A stretch of DNA of 39,934 nt from positions 27,393-67,326 of the forward strand of contig NZ_WTLI01000006.1 of assembly GCF_011421635.1 (NCBI RefSeq), in the 5' to 3' direction. The stretch comes from Paenibacillus turpanensis. Its GTDB lineage: Bacteria > Bacillota > Bacilli > Paenibacillales > YIM-B00363. Of the stretch, positions 24,998-31,979 are shown in pieces. The stretch's first letter is position 1. The number at the start of each line of letters is the position of its first letter. The position numbers and the translations under genes were made by a program. Under the pieces are notes generated by a model that worked only from the letters and a program-made list of their open reading frames with translations, ran no database searches and was not told the origin of the DNA.

Positions 24998-25732
24998 TTA
25001 AATATAGCGATGGGGATCGAAACCCCATTTCTCCATAAAAAGCTGATGATTTCGTTCGATTAAGAGCTGTAGGGATTCCGGTTGATTTTGCCGGAAGCTT
25101 GCGCTCCCATAATGATGCACATGCGTATCGCCGCACATATAGAGCTGGTATCCCGCCTCGCGTGCCCGATGACAGTAATCGTCATCCTCGTAATGCCCCG
25201 GTGAGAAGCGTTCGTCAAGCAGACCGATCCGCTCCACCAGCTCGCGGCGGAAAACCATGCAGAATCCTACAAGCCTTTGCACCTCCACCCATTTTTCCGG
25301 ATCGTGCCGGTTCGCCTCGGGTGTTAAAGCATGAAACTGCTCCAGTGAGCTGTACTGCAGTTCGGATTTCTGACTGCCGCTCACATAATTACTCATGGGA
25401 CCTACAATACCGATCGAATCCTTCGCAAATAAACAGGCAAGCATATTGGACAGCCAGCGATGGCTCACTACGATGTCGTTATTCAGCAGCACCAGGACAT
25501 CCCCGCTAGCCACCTGTAAACCGATGTTGCAGGCTTGGGGAAAGCCTAGATTGGCAGGCAGGGACACGAAGTCGATGGCTTCCTGCCTGCACCACTGCAC
25601 AGTGCCGTCTGATGAACCATTGTCAACAACAATAATTTCATACGATCCAGCCGTGTAACGGCGGATGGATTCAATGCACGGAGCAAGCAGGTGCAGCCCG
25701 TTATACGTTGGAATAACGATACTCGTTTTCAT
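24998..25732 (-). CDS. GT2 family glycosyltransferase
   Basis: 244-aa GT-A enzyme of the rhamnosyltransferase-like GT2 subgroup. It begins TSIVIPTYNGLHLL, has VVDNGSSDGT, NLGFPQACNIG and the donor-site LLNNDIVV. It ends with FSPGHYEDDDYCHRAREAGY and THVHHYGSASF, which supply the catalytic acid-base and His metal ligand. The ATG has GGGAGGG 7 nt upstream. A link to the adjacent dTDP-sugar-type nucleotidyltransferase is plausible but unproven. It acts in the cytoplasm. Confidence 0.9.
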   Translation of the reverse strand: MKTSIVIPTYNGLHLLAPCIESIRRYTAGSYEIIVVDNGSSDGTVQWCRQEAIDFVSLPANLGFPQACNIGLQVASGDVLVLLNNDIVVSHRWLSNMLACLFAKDSIGIVGPMSNYVSGSQKSELQYSSLEQFHALTPEANRHDPEKWVEVQRLVGFCMVFRRELVERIGLLDERFSPGHYEDDDYCHRAREAGYQLYMCGDTHVHHYGSASFRQNQPESLQLLIERNHQLFMEKWGFDPHRYI

Positions 25733-25785
25733 TTCGTGCCCTCCCTTGTTACCGAATGCTTCTCTTTCGACAACGAATCAACCCG

Positions 25786-26790
25786 CTACTGAACAAATTC
25801 TCCCCGCAAGCGAAGCAGGTCAGGAAAAGTCATCCGATTTCCCTTTACCTCCAACGCGTGCTGAAGGGCCTCGATATGGTCGCCGATAATCAGCTCCGCG
25901 ACAGGATTGCCCTCACCCGCATTTAAACTGCGGACACGGTTTCTTTGGATGACGTTTACGATTCCCGGCGCACTGATGCGAAGGCCGCTGAGCGCTGCAA
26001 TCGTTTGAGCCTTAGGCGGGACCACGAGATTCGGATATCCGATCACATCAATCGCACGCCGCGAAAGAGCATGCGGGACGGCCGTCATCGATGCGGCCCC
26101 CAGCTTCGAATGTCCCAGCACATGGTTTAAAAACTGCTTTACATAAGTCACGCTGTCCCTTCGATGAAACAACGGAAGCAGCGGGTCAATCCGGTTTAAT
26201 GCAACGTCGTCGCCGGACGCTATGGAGGAAATGAATGGAATTAACTCCTCCGCCTTCACAACCATATCTCCATCTAAGAATAGAACGATCTCCGACCGGG
26301 TCAGCTTCGCCCCGACGCCTCGGCCTACGTCATGCCCGAGCGGATCGGTGAAATGAACGATAGCTGCGTCAAGCGCATCCCTCGATACTTCAAAGCTGCG
26401 GTCCGTCGCGCCGTTCACCACAACAACCACGTTAGCCTGCGGCAGACGTCCGAGCTGCCTGAGCAGCCGCGGCAGCGTGCGCTCCTCATTCATCGCCGTT
26501 ACCACAATATCCAGCGGCTTAGCGACGGGGGGCAGCACCCAGTCGGGCGCCTTCCGCTTGCCATACAAGCCGCGCAAAAACGCTTTAGCTGCGCGGTGAT
26601 ACGTGTTCCATTTCCGCACTTTATTTTTACGTGCAGCATACCAGTCGGCCCACAGCTGGCCTGCCTTGACTTGATCCGCTGCGGACCGTCCCAGCTTACT
26701 GCTGCCCCCCAAGCGTTTGCCTGCAGAAAAGGCGGTTCTGGCAAATACCGTGTTCTTTTTTGTTTTATTCGTCTTCGTCGATTGATTCAA
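25786..26790 (-). CDS. GT2 glycosyltransferase with basic N-terminal extension
   Basis: 334-aa protein. The first ~85 residues are an extension rich in Lys/Arg with no clear domain (KTNKTKKNTVF, RKNKVRKW). A GT-A core follows: DIVVTAMNEERTLP, VVVNGATDRS, a distinctive LGHDVGRG, and the DxD motif LFLDGDMVV. The core is clearly related to the next gene upstream (GHDVGR, VPPKA and GDHIEAL shared), so these are tandem duplicates. The start is TTG preceded by AGGTGAGG, 6 nt after the previous stop. No membrane helix. Confidence 0.85.
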   Translation of the reverse strand: MNQSTKTNKTKKNTVFARTAFSAGKRLGGSSKLGRSAADQVKAGQLWADWYAARKNKVRKWNTYHRAAKAFLRGLYGKRKAPDWVLPPVAKPLDIVVTAMNEERTLPRLLRQLGRLPQANVVVVVNGATDRSFEVSRDALDAAIVHFTDPLGHDVGRGVGAKLTRSEIVLFLDGDMVVKAEELIPFISSIASGDDVALNRIDPLLPLFHRRDSVTYVKQFLNHVLGHSKLGAASMTAVPHALSRRAIDVIGYPNLVVPPKAQTIAALSGLRISAPGIVNVIQRNRVRSLNAGEGNPVAELIIGDHIEALQHALEVKGNRMTFPDLLRLRGEFVQ

Positions 26791-26796
26791 AAGGCC

Positions 26797-27612
26797 TCAC
26801 CTCACCCTCTGGCGGTTCCTCTGTAGATCCGTCATCCCGATTCGAATTCCAGACTCGTTGTCCCGCACCGCCTCCAGCAGCCAGCCGAGCGCTTCCAAAT
26901 GGTCGCCCAGTATAAGCGTTTGGACCGGGTCTACTCTATACTTGGTACGCCGCCTCGGATTAGAGCGGCCTACATCCACCCGGCACGGAAGCTTGATATT
27001 CATGCCGAGATGAACGGCGGCAGCCATCGCTTTCGGCGGAATTACCAGCAATTCCATACCGACCTTTTCCAACGCCTCCCTGCTCATCGCATGAGGAACG
27101 GTTGTCAATGAAAAGCCGCGAAGGTCCGGTCTGCTGCACATTGCGTTAAGCGCATGCTTTGCCAAGATGACCGGATGCGGTCTCTTCGTCTTTACGGGCC
27201 CAAGATAACGGTTTAAAGCAATATCTGCACCTTGGTCTATCTGCTCAACAAAAGGACGCAGCTTTGCCGCCGGAATAACAATGTCCGCATCCGTGAATAA
27301 AAGGATGCGCCCTTTTGCTTCCCGCGCGCCAATGGCGCGGCCGACATCATGGCCGAGCACCTCGGGAAAAACGACCACCCTCGCACCCATTTCTTCCGCA
27401 AGCCGCTCGGTTCCGTCGGTACTGCCGTTGACAACGACGATAACCTCCGTTTCCGGATGCACATGCCTTGCTTCATAAATGACTTGGCGAATCGTTTTTC
27501 TCTCATTAGCAGCTGGGATAATGACGGACACTGCCGGCTCCGCAGCATTCGCAATTGCCGTCAGCCGCCGCAGCCGCGTGTTCCGCCGTTTGGTCGATTT
27601 ACGCGGTTTCAT
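26797..27612 (-). CDS. GT2 glycosyltransferase, first gene of the long operon
   Basis: 271-aa GT-A enzyme. It has a strongly basic N-terminus (MKPRKSTKRRNTRLRRL), then VSVIIPAANERKTI, VVVNGSTDGTE, LGHDVGRAIGA and the DxD motif LFTDADIVI (~106-114). IPPKAM and ILGDHLEAL are shared with the next gene. The ATG has GGGAGTGA ~8 nt upstream. It is the promoter-proximal gene of the minus-strand run to 13.8 kb, with a sigma-K-like promoter ~30 nt upstream. The two paralogues probably add similar residues; the sugar is unknown. Confidence 0.88.
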   Translation of the reverse strand: MKPRKSTKRRNTRLRRLTAIANAAEPAVSVIIPAANERKTIRQVIYEARHVHPETEVIVVVNGSTDGTERLAEEMGARVVVFPEVLGHDVGRAIGAREAKGRILLFTDADIVIPAAKLRPFVEQIDQGADIALNRYLGPVKTKRPHPVILAKHALNAMCSRPDLRGFSLTTVPHAMSREALEKVGMELLVIPPKAMAAAVHLGMNIKLPCRVDVGRSNPRRRTKYRVDPVQTLILGDHLEALGWLLEAVRDNESGIRIGMTDLQRNRQRVR

Positions 27613-27647
27613 CGTCTCGTCACTCCCTTAGCAGGATAACTACCCTG

Positions 27648-27675
27648 CATCGTATGCCTCCGAGACAAACGCGGT
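27648..27675 (-). promoter_or_regulatory. Sigma-K-like promoter of the long minus-strand glycan operon
   Basis: On the minus strand ACC begins at 27675 and CATACGATG spans 27656-27648, with 17 nt between AC and CATA. This matches the sigma-K pattern except that the last base of CATAnnnTA is G. The predicted start is near 27641, about 29 nt before the ATG at 27612. Confidence 0.45.
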
Positions 27676-27745
27676 AAAGGCAGGTGTACAGACTATGGGC
27701 GTTCTTCACGAAAAAATAGACGAGTGAACCAGCTCGTCCGTCTAA

Positions 27746-27773
27746 ACCGATTCAAGTGCCGCTTCATATACTA
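27746..27773 (+). promoter_or_regulatory. Sigma-K-type promoter for the YheC/YheD gene
   Basis: ACC at 27746-27748 and CATATACTA at 27765-27773 with 17 nt between AC and CATA: a full match to the B. subtilis sigma-K pattern. The predicted start is near 27781, ~42 nt before the GTG at 27823. Confidence 0.6.
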
Positions 27774-27822
27774 CAAAGACGCCATTCGCGTATAGATCTG
27801 TAAATGATGAGGAGTGTCAGGA

Positions 27823-28899
27823 GTGGAGCAACCCTATGTAGGCATTTTGCTGAATCATGATATATTCCAGGGGATTCCAAAGTGTAAAACAAAGCAGGAA
27901 GTGCTTCCGCATTATATGGAAGCCTGCCGGCTGCTCGGCGTTGTGCCTTGCTTTTTCACCCTGAAGCAGGTTTCCATTCAGCGCCGGAGCGTGAAGGCTT
28001 ATATCGAGAGTGACGGTGTATTTCAGTTGAAAACCGTTCCGATCCCCGCCGTAATCCATAATCGGGCGCTGTACTTTAAAAAGCCGTCCATTCAAAAGGC
28101 CAGCCGCCTTTTATCCTGCGACACCATTTTGTTCAACCAGAAAAATCGTTACAGCAAATGGCATATTCATCGTTTATTAAATGAAAGTGATGCCGTTCGT
28201 CAATATTTGCCGTACACGATGATCGCGAGCATCCAAAATGTCGGGCAAATGAAGCAACGTTTCGATGCCCTAATTATTAAGCCGCGCAGCAGCAGCATCG
28301 GCATTGGAGTAATGAAGCTGGAGAAAATAGGGGGATCGTGGAAGCTCAGCTACCGGCCTACAAACGGGGCATGGAAAAGTGTGATCGGCACAAAGCAAAT
28401 AAACCGGATTCTCTATCCAAAGCTCCGTACAGGCCGATATATCGTGCAGCAGTACCTGCCTCTTGCTACCTACAAAGGGCGGCCGTTTGATCTTCGTGTT
28501 TCCGTACAACGCGGTGGGAATGGAGAATGGGGCATTACGGGGATGGTTTGCAAAATCGCTGGAAAGCGGAAATTTGTAACGAACGTAGCCCGGGGAGGAA
28601 GTGTGCGTACCCTGGAGGACGTGCTGAAGGAGTATCCGCAGCTGAATCCGGAACGGGTGAGAAAAGATGTGGAGGAAGCCGCAATGCTTATTGCGCGGCG
28701 GCTTGACGAGGAGCTGCCGAGGCTCGCCGACCTCGGTATGGATATCGGCATTGCAGCGGACGGCACACCGCTGTTTATCGAGTGCAACGGACGCGACCAG
28801 CGCTACAGCTTCCGCAAAGCCGGCTTGGACGATGCGTTCGCAGCAACCTATCGCAATCCGATGGCTTATGCGAAGTATTTACTTGATACGCAGGCGTGA
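27823..28899 (+). CDS. YheC/YheD family spore coat-associated ATP-grasp protein
   Basis: 358-aa protein of the YheC/YheD family, associated with the endospore coat in Bacillus. The N-terminal region (YVGILLNHDIFQGI; HNRALYFKK) precedes an ATP-grasp fold with LIIKPRSSSIGIGVMKL (ATP-binding Lys), YIVQQYLPLATYKGRPFDLRV, and DIGIAADGTPLFIECNGRDQR (metal-binding Glu and Asn). It should form an amide or similar bond using ATP; the substrate is unknown. The GTG at 27823 has GAGGAGTG ~6 nt upstream; a GTG at 27814 is too close to that site. It is divergent from the long operon and shares its intergenic region. A hairpin follows 11 nt after the stop. Confidence 0.88.
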   Translation: MEQPYVGILLNHDIFQGIPKCKTKQEVLPHYMEACRLLGVVPCFFTLKQVSIQRRSVKAYIESDGVFQLKTVPIPAVIHNRALYFKKPSIQKASRLLSCDTILFNQKNRYSKWHIHRLLNESDAVRQYLPYTMIASIQNVGQMKQRFDALIIKPRSSSIGIGVMKLEKIGGSWKLSYRPTNGAWKSVIGTKQINRILYPKLRTGRYIVQQYLPLATYKGRPFDLRVSVQRGGNGEWGITGMVCKIAGKRKFVTNVARGGSVRTLEDVLKEYPQLNPERVRKDVEEAAMLIARRLDEELPRLADLGMDIGIAADGTPLFIECNGRDQRYSFRKAGLDDAFAATYRNPMAYAKYLLDTQA

Positions 28900-28910
28900 A
28901 ATAGCGAATG

Positions 28911-28938
28911 GACCGGGCTGATGAACGCCTGCCCGGTC
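28911..28938 (+). terminator. Hairpin after the YheC/YheD gene
   Basis: GACCGGGC (28911-28918) pairs with GCCCGGTC (28931-28938), loop 12 nt, with a T-run a few bases downstream (TCTAACATTTTT). Probable terminator. Confidence 0.6.
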
Positions 28939-28998
28939 TCTAACATTTTTCACAATCCATTGAGGTCAACCGCCAGCCGAAAGACTGCGCGAAGCATA

Positions 28999-29130
28999 TT
29001 AAGGCATTTTGTTATGCTGCTTCGCCGGCAAGCTGTTTTCCGGATGATTTCCTCCCTGCGTGCGGCGGTTTTTCTCATCCTTGGCTTGCGTATCATGCAC
29101 CTTTTTTACAAACTGCTCTGTGCTTTCCAT
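28999..29130 (-). CDS. DUF4023-like small peptide
   Basis: 43-aa peptide beginning MESTEQFVKKVHDTQAKDEK and continuing NRRTQGGNHPENSLPAKQH. This matches, from memory, the short DUF4023 family of spore formers (a [DE]ST-x-[EQ]FV-x-K-[VL]H start and a GxxHPExxLPxKQH end). The ATG at 29130 has AAGGAGG ~9 nt upstream, which an upstream in-frame ATG lacks. It is very hydrophilic, without membrane or signal segment. Function unknown. It sits alone between the YheC/YheD gene and the oxidase operon and accounts for most of the otherwise empty 28900-29324 stretch. Confidence 0.72.
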   Translation of the reverse strand: MESTEQFVKKVHDTQAKDEKNRRTQGGNHPENSLPAKQHNKMP

Positions 29131-29240
29131 CGCGAGTAGCCTCCTTCCTCGATTTCCATCAATATGAGACGCAGCTATCAGTTTTCCCGAGTTGCCTTTT
29201 CTTCTTCCCCGGAAAAAGGTTCCTCTTCTTTCAAAATGAG

Positions 29241-29274
29241 AAAAAACCGGCGCCTGATCGCCAGACACCGGTTC
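29241..29274 (-). terminator. Terminator of the cytochrome oxidase operon
   Basis: On the minus strand AACCGG ... CCGGTT with an inner CTG/CAG pairing is followed by a six-T run (29246-29241). It lies ~50 nt after the subunit I stop codon. Confidence 0.75.
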
Positions 29275-29324
29275 GCGCAAATCCTATGAATGATTTCTCT
29301 ATATTAGCTAAAGAATTTGTTAGT

Positions 29325-30980
29325 TTACCAAGTAATAAAGCCTTTGGAGCCCGGAACATCGGAACGGATCATGTCTAACACTGGCACCGTATAGGCTAAC
29401 AAGATCAGCACGGCGACTACACCAATCCACAGCCCCCAACGCTCCAGGATCGCCGGAGTCGGCGCGGCCTCCTCTGCCGTTTCACCAATCGGAAACTCCT
29501 CTTCTCCTTTCGGAGCGCGCATAAGAATAAAGAGATTTACAAACATAAGGATAACTGCGATAAATAAAATCGTTCCGCCTACAGCCATCGCTACGTGGTA
29601 CGGCATCCACAGGATCGCATCCGGATGGTCGCCGTAGGTTGTATAAGCCGTGCGGCGAGGCGATCCGAACAACCCGACAGTGTGCATCGAACCAGACATA
29701 AAGAACATCCCGACAACCCATAATATCGTCTGCCAAATCCCGAGCGTATTCATGCTCTTTGTCAGCTTACGCCCCATAACATGCGGTACAAGCCAGTAAG
29801 TGATTCCGAAGAAGGTCAGCGCGACGCTCGTTGCCACCGTAAGATGGAAATGCCCTGTTACCCAAAGGGTGTTATGAACCATCGCATTCAGCTGGTGCGA
29901 AGCGTTAATAATTCCGCCCGCTCCAGCCGGGATAAAGATCAGCATGCCCATAAACGGAGCGAAGAATCGAACATCTCCCCAAGGCAGCTTCTTGAAAAAT
30001 CCGAACAAGCCTTTCGCGCCCTTGGAACGGCCGTACAGCTCAAACGTTGCAAACAACGAGAAGGCGGTCATCAAAGAAGGAATGATAACCATAAAGGTTA
30101 ATACAACCTGAATGTATTTCCACATGCTGGAGATCCCCGGCTCCATCAGCTGATGGTGAAAGCCTACCGGAATCGAGAACAGCAGAAACATGATAAAGGA
30201 CAATCTGGCCAGCGCGTCGCTGAAAATTTTGCCTCCGATAATTTTCGGAATGGATACATACCAGCACATATAAGCCGGAAGCAGCCAGAAATAAACGAGC
30301 GGATGACCAAAATACCAGAACAATGTGCGAGACAGCATAACATTAATGGTTTCCGTCCAGCCAAGCGACCATGGGATGAGCTGGAACACTACTTCTACCG
30401 CTACACCCAACGTAGCAACGAGCCACATGATCATATTCGTTACCGCCATAAATCCGAAAAGCGGCGATTTTTGCCCCGGATGCGCTTTTCTCCAGCGAGC
30501 ATATTGGATAAAAATGCCGAAGCCGGAAATCCAGCTGCCGATCACGACAAGTGCGAGTGAAATATAGAACAGCGGATCCGCCTTCATTGGAGCGTAGAAC
30601 GTGTACAATACCGTTGCCTTGTTCAGCAGGATCATGACGGTAGCGATCGCCGTTCCGGCGGACATCATACCGAAGCCGATCCATCCCAGTCTGCGGGCTG
30701 GCTCACTCAGCTCGCCCGGGTTATCTCCCATCGTTTTTGCGATACCGGCATAAAGAAATCCGATAATGAAAAAGGTTGTGAAGACGAGTGCCATTAATAC
30801 GCCGTGGGCCGTTAACAGCTGATAGTAGCCGATTTCCGCAGGCAGTACAATTCGTCCCCCGCGTACTAAGCTTTGCAGAAGACCCGCCACCCCGCCAAGA
30901 AACAGCGCGATAAAGGCTACCCATACATGGGCCAGGACGAGCGCCCCGTCCCGGCGGTCAAATTTATGTTTTCCCAGCAT
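29325..30980 (-). CDS. cbaA: ba3-type cytochrome c oxidase subunit I
   Basis: 551-aa catalytic subunit of a B-type heme-copper oxygen reductase, with about 13 membrane helices. The low-spin heme ligand His59 is in LLTAHGVLMA. His226 and Tyr230 in FGHPLVYFW form the cross-linked pair, His275-His276 in GFHHQ bind CuB, and His377 and His379 in TGHFHLT bind the hemes. The HPLVY spacing and the missing A-family K/D-channel motifs point to the ba3 family. It reduces oxygen to water and pumps protons at the plasma membrane. I chose the ATG at 30980 (GGGAGG 9 nt upstream); the ATG at 30989 abuts that site. Last gene of a three-gene operon. Confidence 0.93.
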   Translation of the reverse strand: MLGKHKFDRRDGALVLAHVWVAFIALFLGGVAGLLQSLVRGGRIVLPAEIGYYQLLTAHGVLMALVFTTFFIIGFLYAGIAKTMGDNPGELSEPARRLGWIGFGMMSAGTAIATVMILLNKATVLYTFYAPMKADPLFYISLALVVIGSWISGFGIFIQYARWRKAHPGQKSPLFGFMAVTNMIMWLVATLGVAVEVVFQLIPWSLGWTETINVMLSRTLFWYFGHPLVYFWLLPAYMCWYVSIPKIIGGKIFSDALARLSFIMFLLFSIPVGFHHQLMEPGISSMWKYIQVVLTFMVIIPSLMTAFSLFATFELYGRSKGAKGLFGFFKKLPWGDVRFFAPFMGMLIFIPAGAGGIINASHQLNAMVHNTLWVTGHFHLTVATSVALTFFGITYWLVPHVMGRKLTKSMNTLGIWQTILWVVGMFFMSGSMHTVGLFGSPRRTAYTTYGDHPDAILWMPYHVAMAVGGTILFIAVILMFVNLFILMRAPKGEEEFPIGETAEEAAPTPAILERWGLWIGVVAVLILLAYTVPVLDMIRSDVPGSKGFITW

Positions 30981-30994
30981 TGAACTCATCCTCC

Positions 30995-31462
30995 CTAGCG
31001 CACCTTAATAATCATTTTCATGCCTTCATGCGCCGCGCCGCAATATTCATTGCAAAGCACTAAATAATCGCCCGGTTCCTTGAAGGTGTATGTCATATGG
31101 TTCACTTCACCCGGCACGACCATCAGGTTCACGGCTGTATTCGGAATCTGGAAGCCATGAACAACGTCTGAGCTCGTTACCGTAAATCTAATTTTTGCTC
31201 CGGCAGGAACCTCAACTTCTCCCGGTGTATAACCAAAGGCGTAACCGATGATGACGAGCTCATATTCGTTTTCACTTATTTTGTGAAGGCCCGGCTTATC
31301 AAACGGTGCTGTCTCCTTAACCTTCGCCGGATCGATCATATGATGTCCGGTTGGGGGCTGCTGCCCCATTGCAAACGCATTAACTCCCGTAATTGCCAAA
31401 AATAAAATCAGCATGCCGATGCCGATCTGCAGCCATATTTTTTCTAAGCGGTGAATGTGCAT
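30995..31462 (-). CDS. cbaB: ba3-type cytochrome c oxidase subunit II (CuA)
   Basis: 155-aa protein with one N-terminal membrane helix (~10-31) and an external cupredoxin domain. The CuA ligands are His102 (DVVHGF), Cys137, Cys141, His145 and Met148 (CNEYCGAAHEGM). It takes electrons from cytochrome c and passes them to subunit I. It is short, with one helix, as in ba3 enzymes. The ATG has GGGAGG 10 nt upstream. It lies 14 nt before subunit I and 24 nt after the small subunit. Confidence 0.93.
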   Translation of the reverse strand: MHIHRLEKIWLQIGIGMLILFLAITGVNAFAMGQQPPTGHHMIDPAKVKETAPFDKPGLHKISENEYELVIIGYAFGYTPGEVEVPAGAKIRFTVTSSDVVHGFQIPNTAVNLMVVPGEVNHMTYTFKEPGDYLVLCNEYCGAAHEGMKMIIKVR

Positions 31463-31486
31463 CCTATTCTTGCCTCCCTTTTCGTA

Positions 31487-31654
31487 TTACAGTTTTGATG
31501 TGTATAGCAGCCATACGCCTAACCAGGAGACTGCTATAAACGCTCCAAGAATTAACACGGAAGCGAATGCACCGCGAAGCGGCGGCTCATCTTCATGTGC
31601 AGGAACTTGTGGAATTGAAGTATTTTCTTTCACCTTTTTCTCCAAATCGTTCAT
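31487..31654 (-). CDS. ba3-type cytochrome oxidase small subunit (IIa-like)
   Basis: 55-aa membrane peptide starting MNDLEKKVKENTSIPQVP. It has a polar acidic N-terminus (HEDEPPLRG) and one membrane helix, ~30-50 (AFASVLILGAFIAVSWLGVW). This is the size and shape of cytochrome c oxidase subunit IIa (CbaD), whose single helix fills the position of the missing second helix of subunit II. It is the first gene of the oxidase operon. The ATG has GGGGG 9 nt upstream. The position fixes the assignment more than the sequence does. Confidence 0.8.
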   Translation of the reverse strand: MNDLEKKVKENTSIPQVPAHEDEPPLRGAFASVLILGAFIAVSWLGVWLLYTSKL

Positions 31655-31702
31655 GTTTGTTTACCCCCATTATCATTTGAACCAGCTCATTGATTTGTTT
31701 TC

Positions 31703-31745
31703 ATTGTACCTGCATGGGGGAATGTATCCTGTGATCAAAGTCACT
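31703..31745 (-). promoter_or_regulatory. Fnr/Crp-type operator and promoter of the oxidase operon
   Basis: TGTGA-TCAAAG-TCACT at 31730-31745 matches the Fnr/Crp consensus (TGTGA-N6-TCACA) at 9 of 10 positions. On the minus strand TACAAT (31708-31703) is a 5/6 match to the -10 consensus. With +1 six to seven bases further, near 31696, the operator centre lies at -41.5, the classic class II activator position. No -35 hexamer is evident, as expected for an activator-dependent promoter. The start codon follows ~42 nt later. Which Crp/Fnr family protein acts here is unknown. Confidence 0.62.
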
Positions 31746-31979
31746 TCGTCTTCCAGGGAATGTGAACACTTTTTAACAGCGGTTCCAGCTGTGCGAAATG
31801 TAATAGATAGGAGCCTGCTGCCGGGTTCATTTCGTTGAATTTATCGAAGTCAAAGCAATTTACTGCACTCTTATCCATATATAACCTGCAACTTTGCAAT
31901 CACCTCCATCGTCTTGTAAGAGAGAGTGAGCGTTTTAAGATTTCACTTAAATCGAAAGACACCCATGGAGGTTCTGCGA

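Noticed and set aside
26332..26826. 164-codon plus-strand frame
   Set aside because: It is antisense to the GT2 gene with DxD and nucleotide-binding motifs, and lacks a ribosome binding site.
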